64,000 nt of DNA, taken from the NCBI GenBank assembly GCA_029864335.1, contig JAOTTS010000005.1:24040-88039 (forward strand), read 5' to 3'. The position numbers were made by a program, and so were the translations under genes. Each line of letters opens with the position of its first letter. Within the stretch, counting starts at the first letter, position 1. The notes under the pieces were generated by a model. It was given only the letters and a program-made list of their open reading frames with translations, did no database searches and was not told where the DNA came from. Positions 9,238-17,024 of this stretch are shown in pieces. Source of the DNA: Candidatus Nitrosopumilus sp. (GTDB taxonomy: Archaea > Thermoproteota > Nitrososphaeria > Nitrososphaerales > Nitrosopumilaceae).

Positions 9238-9453
9238 TCATTGTAATTCCTTTTTGTCGATTCCACTAGTTTCAATTTCATATCTTAGAGCAGCAGGAAG
9301 ATCCATGTATTTTTTGTTGGCTATTTCAATGATTTGATCATCTGGAACATTTACTTTTTTTAACAATTTACCACGCTGATGAGCATAAGCATTCTTCCAA
9401 AAACCAGCGCCATCTAATGTTCCAATTTTTGGCATGTATTTTGTGGGTTTCAT
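9238..9453 (-). CDS. Conserved-looking hypothetical protein (71 aa)
   Basis: The frame is soluble, has balanced charge (MKPTKYMPKIGTLDGAGFW) and shows no membrane segment. It lies immediately upstream of the tRNA-binding OB-fold gene, so a role near translation is possible. I do not recognise a family. Confidence 0.6.
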   Translation of the reverse strand: MKPTKYMPKIGTLDGAGFWKNAYAHQRGKLLKKVNVPDDQIIEIANKKYMDLPAALRYEIETSGIDKKELQ

Positions 9454-9487
9454 TTTTTTTCAAATTTTAAGTGACTGTGACGGAAGA

Positions 9488-9601
9488 ATGGCAAACGCCA
9501 TTGGAACTGGAGTTACTGTTCCGGATTTTAGGCATGTTGCCCATCACAGTCTATTTGCAATGCAGTTGGAATCTAATATATTGTATGCGGATAAAATTTA
9601 G
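9488..9601 (+). CDS. Possible 37-aa ORF of unknown status
   Basis: ATG 9488 to TAG 9599-9601 encodes a short frame (MANAIGTGVTVPDFRHVAHH and onward) that reads like protein but matches nothing I know. It lies in the decayed zone and could be a fragment of a larger gene. Confidence 0.25.
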   Translation: MANAIGTGVTVPDFRHVAHHSLFAMQLESNILYADKI

Positions 9602-9629
9602 AACATTATAGGTATTCCGTTATAACCTA

Positions 9630-9805
9630 ATGGCTGAATTAAATAGCAATTTTACAATTAAACTCGATGGCATTACACAGTTCGGTCTATTGCGTGGTTC
9701 TGAAAAAACCATTTCCTTCCTAGTTGCATTATTGTGAAAATCAAAAATCTTGACTCGGATCGAATCAAAGTTAAACAAGCAGTTTCAAATTATCTTCAAG
9801 ATTAA
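9630..9805 (+). pseudogene. Small gene upstream of mini zinc ribbon, frameshifted
   Basis: ATG 9630 gives MAELNSNFTIKLDGITQFG and onward to LVALL followed by TGA. Moving one frame before that stop restores IVKIKNLDSDRIKVKQAVSN and onward to TAA 9803-9805. The joined product is about 58 residues with a beta-like start and a helical end. The 3' part is duplicated at 5797. It is followed 11 nt later by the 31-aa zinc protein. Confidence 0.55.
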
Positions 9806-9815
9806 TTACAATTCC

Positions 9816-9911
9816 ATGATAGGTTTATGTTCAAAATGTTACTCTTCAGGCAAATCCCTTGTCTTTGACGAGGATGGCTTTGAGAAAGTATGTGACAAGT
9901 GCAGAGAATAG
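9816..9911 (+). CDS. Mini zinc-ribbon protein (31 aa)
   Basis: ATG 9816 to TAG 9909-9911 encodes 31 residues with two knuckles, CSKC at residues 5-8 and CDKC at 26-29, separated by 17 residues. That is close to the minimum size of a zinc ribbon. A broken copy lies at 5858 and a longer homologue at 10431, which supports a real family. The function is unknown; nucleic-acid or protein binding is the usual role of such ribbons. Confidence 0.65.
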   Translation: MIGLCSKCYSSGKSLVFDEDGFEKVCDKCRE

Positions 9912-9923
9912 ATTCAAAGATAA

Positions 9924-10184
9924 ATGAATAAATGCAATAATCAACCAGTAATCACATTGAAGACCACACACAAGCAAGGAGGCAGAGAGTTTACCATAAT
10001 GATTCAAAAAGAATCAGAGGGAGGATACAGTGGACAGTGCCTTGAAATTCCAGGGGTAATCAGCCAAGGGGAAACCCTAGGCGAATTAAAGAAGAACATG
10101 AGAGAGGCTATACAACTATCAGTAGAATATCTCAAAGACAAGGCAAAATCAGAAAACAAAAAAATTGTCAAGATTTCTGCATGA
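9924..10184 (+). CDS. hicB: HicB-like antitoxin
   Basis: The 86-residue protein contains the HicB partial RNase H fold (about residues 24-70: FTIMIQKESEGGYSGQCLEI, PGVISQGETLGELKKNMREA). It would neutralise HicA and may repress the operon. A downstream ATG (residue 26) is an alternative start. Its stop overlaps the hicA start by 4 bp (ATGA). The order is antitoxin then toxin. Confidence 0.88.
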   Translation: MNKCNNQPVITLKTTHKQGGREFTIMIQKESEGGYSGQCLEIPGVISQGETLGELKKNMREAIQLSVEYLKDKAKSENKKIVKISA

Positions 10185-10396
10185 GCCTTAGAAATCATCG
10201 TTGGCATGATGTCTACAAAGTCCTAAAGAAGCATGGATTTGATGTCGCAAGACAACGTGGAGACCATCTTCAAATGGTTCATCCAGATGGGAGATTTGTA
10301 ACTTTGATCAAGAAAGATCCTATCAAGGTTGGAACACTAAAGGCTATTTTGATTCAGGCAGACATTTCACAAAAAGAATTTCTAAGTCAAGTGTAA
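10181..10396 (+). CDS. hicA: HicA-like mRNA interferase toxin
   Basis: This 71-residue dsRBD-like toxin has the conserved histidine (H29 in RQRGDHLQM) needed for RNA cleavage in the family and the end segment GTLKAILIQADIS. The start overlaps hicB by 4 bp. HicBA pairs are common in archaea and often mobile, in line with the decayed accessory surroundings. The pair looks intact. Confidence 0.9.
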   Translation: MSLRNHRWHDVYKVLKKHGFDVARQRGDHLQMVHPDGRFVTLIKKDPIKVGTLKAILIQADISQKEFLSQV

Positions 10397-10430
10397 TAGA
10401 TTTTGGCATATTGAATCATGTCGATTTCCC

Positions 10431-10547
10431 ATGAAGGGATTATGCCATAAATGTCACTTCTCAGGAATAGAAGTTATTCTTACGGAGATAACAAGAAATG
10501 AGATCGGAGTATCTATAATTCCTTTATGTGACAAGTGTAGAAAATAA
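10431..10547 (+). CDS. Mini zinc-ribbon protein (38 aa)
   Basis: ATG 10431 to TAA 10545-10547 gives MKGLCHKCHFSGIEV and onward to LCDKCRK, a paralogue of the 31-aa gene at 9816 with a longer loop between the knuckles. It is located just after HicBA on the same strand. The function is unknown. Confidence 0.6.
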   Translation: MKGLCHKCHFSGIEVILTEITRNEIGVSIIPLCDKCRK

Positions 10548-10606
10548 ACTAGGTTATTCTGCAAATTAAAAAATTAAGAAAATTAGAATTTCTAAAAAAC
10601 CAGTTT

Positions 10607-11588
10607 TCAAAGCTCACATCTTATTGGAGCAGTCGTGTCTCCTACATCAGAAATACATGTGTCAGTTCCTATACCGCCATTCATGACATCATCACCTGCC
10701 CTGCCAGCAAGAAAGTCATTTCCTGGTTGACCCAAAATGTTATCATTTCCAAGTCCACCATCCATTGAATCATCTCCAAATCCACCAGATATCTCATCGT
10801 TTCCAAGACCTGCAAGAATCAGATCATGTCCTATTCCACCTATCAGTCTGTCACTTCCATCATTGCCAAAAATAATATCATTGCCTGCATTTCCGTTAAT
10901 GATGTCATTGCCTGCACCTCCGATTATGCAGTCAGCGCCTGCCCTGCCAGAAATATCATTTCCTGCATCTGAAGCTAGGATAAGATCATTGAAGATGGTT
11001 CCTTGTAAAACATTACCAAGTAAACCAAGTCTGTTATCAATTGGAATGTATTGTCCACTAAGTATAAGCTGGTTAATGGTCATATCATTGCAGTATGTTG
11101 TCAAATCGGTAGTACCGTCAATAACAGCTATTATCTTAACCAATTCAAAATCTACATAGACTTTGTTGGTTTCAGGGTTTACGAAAATAAACACAGGACC
11201 AGGAAGAACAGGAATGGTATCAATAATTGTATCTGAATTACCATCAATCACAGAGACAGAAACCTTCATTGTTAGCTACATAGATTTTGTTTGTAATGGG
11301 ATTAATGTCAATCCCAAAAGGATTCTCAATAAGAATGGTAGTAACTACGGCATCAGTAGTACCATCAATCACAGAGACGGTACCATCAATCAGAGACGGT
11401 ATCATCATTACCGTTACTTACATAGATTTTGTTGGTTGTCGGGTTTATGGCAAAATCGAATGAAGAAATAGTTTCATCGCCTATAGAAATTATGCTATAA
11501 CAGAGTCAGCATATACCATTGAAACAGCAGACAATGAGCCAAGTAGAATAATTGAGAAAAATGCAGTTAGTATTATTTTGTGATTCGT
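10607..11588 (-). pseudogene. Secreted YVTN beta-propeller / RTX calcium-repeat protein, broken
   Basis: Reading minus from 11588, a signal peptide is visible (HKIILTAFFSIILLGS and onward to VYADS) but its start codon is ACG, probably a mutated ATG. At least three frame changes follow between 11500 and 11270. Through them one can read propeller repeats (INPTTNKIYVSN, SVIDGTTD, PFGIDINPITNKIYVAN). The intact 220-residue frame (11269-10607) ends the propeller and then holds about nine RTX-type nonapeptides (GGAGNDIIN, GNAGNDIIF, GGLGNDNIL) and the tail TAPIRCEL. The ancestor was an extracellular calcium-binding protein. Confidence 0.8.
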
Positions 11589-11636
11589 ATAATTTGTGAG
11601 AATAACAAGTATTTTAGTTTTAGATTAGATAACAAT

Positions 11637-11855
11637 TCACTTTAATTTTTTTGGAGTTGCCTTTTCTTTTTCTTTGAGTTTTTCCCATTCCGTCTTTTCT
11701 GCAGTTAGTGAGTTTAGCTGAGCAGTTACATTCTGTAATTGTGCTCTAAGATTCTTGCATTCATTATACACTAACTCAAATGCTGTCCTGGAGTTTAGTT
11801 CGTTTTGGTTGAACTGCTGATAGATATCTTCTAGTGTAGTTTTTTGGTTTGACAA
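11637..11855 (-). CDS. Coiled-coil protein (72 aa), intact copy
   Basis: TTG start at 11855. Residues 10-60 form a predicted coiled coil (LNSRTAFELVYNECKNLRAQ, NVTAQLNSLTAEKTEWEKLK) with a lysine-rich end. A broken copy lies at 7039-7258 with the same flank, so both belong to a duplicated cassette. The function is unknown. Confidence 0.6.
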   Translation of the reverse strand: MSNQKTTLEDIYQQFNQNELNSRTAFELVYNECKNLRAQLQNVTAQLNSLTAEKTEWEKLKEKEKATPKKLK

Positions 11856-11932
11856 TATGAGAATTTTTTCAAAAATAGGTATTAAGGAAGTATTTCATGG
11901 CAATCTTTTAGTAGCCAATCCAGCCATGATGG

Positions 11933-12574
11933 ATGATGAAGTTACTTTACCTTACGCCTTTACTTTTACTAGTTTTTGCTCCTCAGGCTTTTGCAGATTA
12001 TTCAGAGGTTACAATTGTACCCGCAGCAGGTTCTGGCGCTCCAGAATGTGAAGAAACTGCAGACGGATGTTACATTCCAAGTACTGTAACAGTTGATGTT
12101 GGCGGAGTTGTAATTATGTCAAACACTGACACTGCAGCCCATACTTTTACATCAGGAACTGCAGCTGATGGTCCAAGTGGCAAGTTTGATACGGGATTAG
12201 TAATGGCAGGAAATTCATTTGAATGGTCTCCAGACACGGTAGGTGAGTATCCTTATTTCTGTATGGTGCATCCATGGATGGAAGGATTAATTGTTGTAAA
12301 AGGTGAAAGTAATGGAGGAGATCAACCAGATGAACAGGATTATCCAACAGATGATAATACAAATAATGATAATTCAGAAATAGAGAAATTAAGAAATGAA
12401 ATTTCACAATTAAAATCAGAAAATACAAATCTAAAGGCAGATAATAGAAAACTTTCAAACCAAAATAATCAGTTTCAAAATACTATTCAAGATTTACAGC
12501 AACAAGTTACTGATTTGAATGCAATATTGATGGAGCAAGTCAAAGTAATCTATGAATGGATTACTTCAAGATAA
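11933..12574 (+). CDS. Secreted plastocyanin-like cupredoxin with C-terminal coiled coil
   Basis: Signal peptide 1-21 (ends AFA), then a type 1 copper domain to about residue 125. The four ligands are in the expected order: H70 (AAHTF), C110, H113 and M116 (YFCMVHPWM). An acidic linker follows (PDEQDYPTDDN), then a coiled coil from about 147 to 205. Thaumarchaea use many such blue copper proteins in place of cytochromes for extracellular electron transfer, so that role is likely. The coiled coil may anchor or oligomerise it. The gene lies inside a cassette that lacks it in the other copy, and it converges with the 12576-12748 fragment. Confidence 0.9.
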   Translation: MMKLLYLTPLLLLVFAPQAFADYSEVTIVPAAGSGAPECEETADGCYIPSTVTVDVGGVVIMSNTDTAAHTFTSGTAADGPSGKFDTGLVMAGNSFEWSPDTVGEYPYFCMVHPWMEGLIVVKGESNGGDQPDEQDYPTDDNTNNDNSEIEKLRNEISQLKSENTNLKADNRKLSNQNNQFQNTIQDLQQQVTDLNAILMEQVKVIYEWITSR

Positions 12575-12575
12575 A

Positions 12576-12748
12576 CTAAGAACCTAATCCTAAATTTCTT
12601 AATGCAGTAACAACTTGTGCCAATATGGCACCTGCAGGGATTGTTTGTCGTCTCTATCTTTTTGTGCAAAGGCAAGATGGTCTGCTGATAATGTGCCAAT
12701 AATTAGAATAGATACTAGAGATAATACTAGCATAGTTTTGCTTTTCAT
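12576..12748 (-). pseudogene. Small secreted protein, frameshifted
   Basis: ATG 12748 opens a signal peptide (MKSKTMLVLSLVSIL and onward to HLAFAQ). After DDKQ the frame fails, and the next frame gives QTIPAGAILAQVVTALRNLG and ends LGS at TAG 12576-12578. The tail is homologous to the end of the recombinase relic at 7295 (QQTIPAGITLTQVVTALRN). The length is 57 codons plus 2 nt. Confidence 0.6.
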
Positions 12749-13058
12749 TTTATAGTGTGATATGAGCTAACCTAAACTGAGGATAATATTATCAAAATTG
12801 ACAAAGAAAAGTAAAGTACCTATCTAAATCATTTCATCTGTCTTTGATTAATGAATCTGTATTTGGCATCATCTAATTAAGTAGACATCAGAATATCACA
12901 ATTGAAACCCTAAATACGAAAACGACGTAACAGAATGGTCAGAGGAATCTTATTTTCATTATACATAATATCTTCTATTGTGTATACTCCTTTGGCATTT
13001 GAAATGTAAAGTGTTTGGAAAAAAAAGTAATGAAATTATCTAAAATGCTCTTAAAAAA
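12749..13058. other. Intergenic region with a possible 24-aa signal-peptide stub
   Basis: There is no full gene. ATG 12934 to TAA 13006-13008 encodes MVRGILFSLYIISSIVYTPL and four more residues. It looks like a signal peptide and may be the stub of a lost secreted protein. Confidence 0.3.
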
Positions 13059-13283
13059 TCAAGAAATAGTTTTTCCTATTGTTAAAGTAAGCACAATTTC
13101 TGATGTGTCTGTTTCCTTATTTTCTGCCCAACCAAGATCCCTTTTTATCAGTTCATATTTTTCTAAAGTATAATCCTCTGAATCTACAACCTCAACTTGA
13201 TTGGCCTTTGGGTGAACTATTACCTCTCTTGGCTCATGATATGCTCTAAGGATTCGATTATTACGAATTAAGACTATCTTCAT
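13059..13283 (-). CDS. Hypothetical protein (74 aa)
   Basis: I prefer ATG 13283 (MKIVLIRNNRILRAYHEPRE) over the more upstream start at 13328, whose 15 extra residues look like untranslated AT-rich sequence. The product is a small soluble beta-rich protein with an acidic middle (VEVVDSEDYTLEKYEL). There is no recognised family, and its neighbours are decayed genes. Confidence 0.5.
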   Translation of the reverse strand: MKIVLIRNNRILRAYHEPREVIVHPKANQVEVVDSEDYTLEKYELIKRDLGWAENKETDTSEIVLTLTIGKTIS

Positions 13284-13442
13284 GTTGTATGTGTTGGAAA
13301 TTATGATAAATATTGATTTCCATCTCATCTACCGCTGTTGTTTTTTACCATGAATCAAACGATTACACGCAACACTAAGAGAAGTATTTAGAAATTAATG
13401 AAAAGTGTTGTAATTTTTGAATTTAAGAGACGCGAATTTTAT

Positions 13443-13658
13443 TCATAAATATATGCTGAATTTTCGGGGTGACACACACTGACATCCAAGATTCTTACAT
13501 AACGTATGTCTGTCCTGCATACACTTGAAACTAAATTTACACTTGATGGTTAGCTTCTGATAAATGTCCTCCTCCCAGCAGGCACTCATCAAATATCGTA
13601 ATGTATTTTTAGAATTTAAGGATTTTGAATTTTTCCTAGTGCTAAAATTTAGACCCAA
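13443..13658 (-). CDS. Small cysteine-rich protein
   Basis: The C-terminal half reads CKFSFKCMQDRHTLCKNLGC followed by QC, a Cys/His pattern resembling the tiny metal-binding protein at 36909 (C-x-H-D...C-x4-C-x-C). An internal ATG (residue 24, MSACWEED) may be the true start. It is probably metal binding; the function is unknown. Confidence 0.45.
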   Translation of the reverse strand: MGLNFSTRKNSKSLNSKNTLRYLMSACWEEDIYQKLTIKCKFSFKCMQDRHTLCKNLGCQCVSPRKFSIYL

Positions 13659-13700
13659 AATAAGAGAGTCCTATTTTAGCGATGCTGAACATAAAGAAAT

Positions 13701-13965
13701 ATGAGACAAGTGTTGGTTGTATCTGTAGTTGTGATTCCTCTAGTATTATCTGTGGTACTTATTGTAAATGGTGTTGTTTCAGATACTTTTCCAATGTTTA
13801 GAGAAATACCTATGAATGAATCACAATATTTACAACAAACATATCAAGCAGGGTTGGAACACTGAAAATAATTATGAAAGTTTTGTTATATTAGATAAGA
13901 AAAACGAATATGAGGAATGCATCAACTTAGTTGAAACATGGTACACTGAAAATCTTGAAACATAG
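13701..13965 (+). pseudogene. Small membrane-anchored/secreted protein, frameshifted
   Basis: ATG 13701 encodes a hydrophobic N-terminus (MRQVLVVSVVVIPLVLSVVL) and a polar stretch to QAGLEH followed by TGA. The neighbouring frame continues WNTENNYESFVILDKKNEYE and onward to WYTENLET and TAG 13963-13965. The total is 88 codons plus 1 nt, so a single indel near 13860 broke the gene. Confidence 0.55.
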
Positions 13966-14204
13966 ATTACTTCATCTTTATGAAAAAGATTTTAAAGTAT
14001 GAATGTATGAGTGCGCCAAGAAAAGGATACCAACTCAACCGTTCGGAGCATTTGCATAATTCAGGTTGATTGTATCTAAAATTAGAAATGATCTGATATA
14101 TGTCCCTGTAGCCCGTTGAATTCTTCGAATATCTCAAAGGGTTCAAATGATGCGAAATACTGCATGATGAAATGTACAGATTTATTCTATTGAGAAGTGT
14201 TTAA

Positions 14205-14867
14205 GTGGATTTTCTATATTCAATGTCTATGGCTGATGAACCTTCCTGGATGACAAGTTTACTTTATCCATTAATTATGTTAGGAATAGGGACAGTGATA
14301 ACATATATTCTCGGAACAACTTTAACCAGAAAATATCAGGAAAAACAGAGAACAAGAGAAATTGAAAGAGAAGACTATCATCACTCTATTTCAATAAAAG
14401 ATGACATGATAAGACAATTCAGTGATACAATTGTAATTCTAGAAAAAATTGTAATTTGTGTTAAACTTCTACATGAAGCAGAAAAGTCTAAAGATTGGCG
14501 TGAAGTGTTAATCAATAATTTTGATGAATTTCAATTAAAAACAGGAAAACTAATGCTACTAATCAATTTGTATTTTGGAATAGGAAATAAGGTATCTGAA
14601 GAATTTTCCATTTTTGTAATTTTAGTAATAATCATAAAAAACTACGGTTTTCAAGATGATAAACAAGAAAGAGAAAAACTAAAAAATAATATCATTAAGT
14701 ATATTGAAATTTTATCACCAAAAGACACTCAAACCATAACAGAAAAAACAATGAAAGAAATTGGATTGCCTATTGATTTCTATACAGAAATAACTACAAA
14801 AATAGGATCTTGGAGTGTTCATTTTTCCAAGACGATGCTAGATACTAAATTTAAAACACAAAATTAA
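14205..14867 (+). CDS. Single-pass membrane protein of unknown function
   Basis: There is one membrane segment near the N-terminus (WMTSLLYPLIMLGIGTVITY), followed by a charged helical cytoplasmic part of about 180 residues (RKYQEKQRTREIEREDYHHS). GTG 14205 or ATG 14223 could start it. The later ATG removes a short N-terminal extension and is plausible. No family is recognised. It is intact and flanked by two decayed genes. Confidence 0.6.
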   Translation: MDFLYSMSMADEPSWMTSLLYPLIMLGIGTVITYILGTTLTRKYQEKQRTREIEREDYHHSISIKDDMIRQFSDTIVILEKIVICVKLLHEAEKSKDWREVLINNFDEFQLKTGKLMLLINLYFGIGNKVSEEFSIFVILVIIIKNYGFQDDKQEREKLKNNIIKYIEILSPKDTQTITEKTMKEIGLPIDFYTEITTKIGSWSVHFSKTMLDTKFKTQN

Positions 14868-14901
14868 TTAATTTAATAATTCATCACTCCAAAGATTACT
14901 A

Positions 14902-15273
14902 TTACATTAATTTTCCATCGTAATCTCTTTTCCCTTGCATGTTTTGAGGCCATTCGATGTCGGTTAGATCCAATAGAATTTTTTGATATTTCATGTACTT
15001 GTTTATTCCAGAACAATAGGTTCTAAGAGTTCTATAACTGACTTTCTCAGACATGGAGTTTACCCAATCCTGCAAAACTTCTATGATTACCTCATCAGGA
15101 TACTTGTCTTGTCTTGCTTCCTCTATTACCTCATCTGTGGTTTTTTTATAGATCTCTTGTAAAAACTCGTTAAAAATTCTGTTTGAATAAACAATATTTT
15201 CTTTTGTTGCCTTTGATAGATTCTTTATCTTAATATTAAGAAAATTATCGAAATTTCGTTGCATTCTTAGCAT
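14902..15273 (-). pseudogene. N-terminal fragment of a second tyrosine recombinase
   Basis: These 123 residues form only the SAM-like core-binding domain of a thaumarchaeal integrase (helices NFDNFLNIKIKNLSKATKEN, DEVIIEVLQDWVNSM and YRTLRTYCSGINKYMKYQKI, ending IEWPQNMQG). The catalytic domain is absent and the frame stops at 14902. It differs from the relic at 7295-8075, so two separate integrations or duplications are implied. Confidence 0.65.
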
Positions 15274-15324
15274 AGTACTCCTATTCTCGTGCCTACTTTT
15301 AAGGTGGTAGTTTTTTGGAACATG

Positions 15325-15334
15325 TTATATTTAA
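15325..15334 (+). promoter_or_regulatory. TATA box of SRPBCC gene
   Basis: TTATATTTAA is centred about 27 nt before ATG 15357. It lies inside the longer possible frame, so it argues for the later start. Confidence 0.55.
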
Positions 15335-15356
15335 TACGGAAGAAATGATTTTGTAC

Positions 15357-15773
15357 ATGGCTAAAATAGAAGTCGAAGTAGAGATTAATGCCACAGTTGA
15401 CAAAGTTTGGGACATAGTTTCAGATATTGACAATGAGCCAAAATTTTGGAAGGGAACAAAAGAGGTCAAGAACTTGTCAAAAGAAGGAGATACAATCAAA
15501 CGGGAAATAACAATAGCATTCAGGGATCAAAAATGCCTCCAGGAAGTGAGACTAGAGCCCAAAAAGAGAATAGAGGCCAAGTTCACAAAAGGCATCATCA
15601 ATGGAGAGAAAATAGTATCAATCATCCCAAATGAAGAAAAAACTGTACTACGAACAGTTTGGGACATAAAACTGACTGGCATGATGGGAATGTTCACAGG
15701 AATGATTAAAAATCACATCAAAAGTGGAACAGAGCAAGCTATGCAGAACATCAAAGAAGAGATAGAGCGATAA
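15357..15773 (+). CDS. SRPBCC (START-like) family protein
   Basis: This 138-residue helix-grip protein starts MAKIEVEVEINATVDKVWDI, the classic first strand and helix of Bet v1/polyketide-cyclase folds. It ends in a long helix (GMIKNHIKSGTEQAMQNIKE) that closes the cavity. It probably binds a hydrophobic ligand or lipid. Four nt separate it from the following glycosyltransferase, so the two form an operon and may act on the same lipid-linked pathway (inference). Confidence 0.85.
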   Translation: MAKIEVEVEINATVDKVWDIVSDIDNEPKFWKGTKEVKNLSKEGDTIKREITIAFRDQKCLQEVRLEPKKRIEAKFTKGIINGEKIVSIIPNEEKTVLRTVWDIKLTGMMGMFTGMIKNHIKSGTEQAMQNIKEEIER

Positions 15774-15777
15774 ATTC

Positions 15778-16986
15778 ATGGAACTGATTTTAGATATATT
15801 CAATTATTCATTAACTGCAATTTTAATTGGAATTTGTGGTGCATGGATTTTTCTTATCAAATCAATGGTTGATTCATTTCGATTAACACCGTATCTAGAT
15901 AAATTTGAAAATATGTCAAAGTCTAATCCGAAGGTATCAATAATTCTTCCAGCAAGAAATGAAGAAAGATTTATCAGCAAATGTCTAGACTCGTTAATTG
16001 ATCAAGATTATAAAAATCATGAAATCATAGTAATCGATGATTCATCAGAGGACAATACACAAAAAATTATTTTTCAATATGCAGAGAAACATTCCAATGT
16101 AATTCCAGTAGTTGCAAGACCCAAACCCGAAGGATGGATGGGAAAAAATTGGGCATGCATGGAAGGATATAAGAAAGCAACAGGAGATCTTTTGCTATTT
16201 ACGGATGCAGATACAAAGCATTCTAAAAATGTAATATCATTGGCAGTTGGGCATTTAATTTCATTTAATTTAGATGCATTGTCTGCAATTCCCAAAATGA
16301 TAACACTTGATTTTTGGACAAAGATTACACTTCCAATGATTTCTACATTTTTGCATAGTAGATTTTCTGCATTGAATGTAAATAATCCTGCAAAAAAAAC
16401 TGGTTACTTTTTTGGTAGTTTTTTCATTTTAAAAAAAGAAACATATGAAAATGTAGGTATGCATGAAGGAGTTAAACACGAAATCATTGAAGACGGAGCA
16501 CTAGGCAAAAAAGTCAAAGAAGCAGGACATAAAATGAAGATGGTAAGAGGGGACCATCTAATTGATGCAGTGTGGGCAAGAGACAAAAGCACGTTATGGA
16601 ATGCTCTAAAAAGACTGATGATTCCACTTTACCTTCAAAGTGGAAAAATTGCGATTGGGATTTTTTTTGCTGTTACATTTTTGTTATTTGTACCATTTCC
16701 AATTTTTGCAGTATCAGCTTTCATGCCAGTTCAAGAATCATCTGCAAAAATACTTTGTATTTCTGCAGCAGTAGCATCACTGCTAATCTATACGGGGGCA
16801 ATTATTGAAGCAAAGATAGGGCTACATCTAAGATTAGTTCATGCGTTGTTTGCACCATTAGGTAGTTTAGTAGTAGTCTTAGGATTTCTTAGTGGATTAT
16901 TGCAGGCAAAAAGAAGTGAATCAGTAATGTGGGGAGGGAGGAGTTATTCTATGAAAGACCATACTCAAAGTTCCATCAGTATATAG
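15778..16986 (+). CDS. Membrane glycosyltransferase family 2
   Basis: 402 residues. An N-terminal membrane segment (about 12-28) precedes a GT2 catalytic domain. That domain has VSIILPARNEE (about 53-63), IVIDDSSED (84-92) and the metal-binding FTDADTKH (D143/D145). The acceptor region is IIEDGALGKKV, and three hydrophobic segments follow at the end (about 285-375). It transfers sugar from a nucleotide donor to a lipid or carotenoid-type acceptor; the specificity is unknown. HpnB/CrtQ-like proteins share this layout. It is co-transcribed with the SRPBCC gene. Confidence 0.88.
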   Translation: MELILDIFNYSLTAILIGICGAWIFLIKSMVDSFRLTPYLDKFENMSKSNPKVSIILPARNEERFISKCLDSLIDQDYKNHEIIVIDDSSEDNTQKIIFQYAEKHSNVIPVVARPKPEGWMGKNWACMEGYKKATGDLLLFTDADTKHSKNVISLAVGHLISFNLDALSAIPKMITLDFWTKITLPMISTFLHSRFSALNVNNPAKKTGYFFGSFFILKKETYENVGMHEGVKHEIIEDGALGKKVKEAGHKMKMVRGDHLIDAVWARDKSTLWNALKRLMIPLYLQSGKIAIGIFFAVTFLLFVPFPIFAVSAFMPVQESSAKILCISAAVASLLIYTGAIIEAKIGLHLRLVHALFAPLGSLVVVLGFLSGLLQAKRSESVMWGGRSYSMKDHTQSSISI

Positions 16987-17024
16987 TAAACCTTTTAGAT
17001 AGAAAACAGAAAACTTAGAATCTC

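Noticed and set aside
10737..11159. A 140-codon open frame on the plus strand opposite the RTX repeats
   Set aside because: Its proline/serine-rich text is the antisense of glycine/aspartate repeats; the minus frame carries the known motifs.
14000..14204. A possible structured RNA in the 13.97-14.2 kb gap
   Set aside because: No consistent stem of more than a few pairs and no tRNA-like loop could be found by eye.
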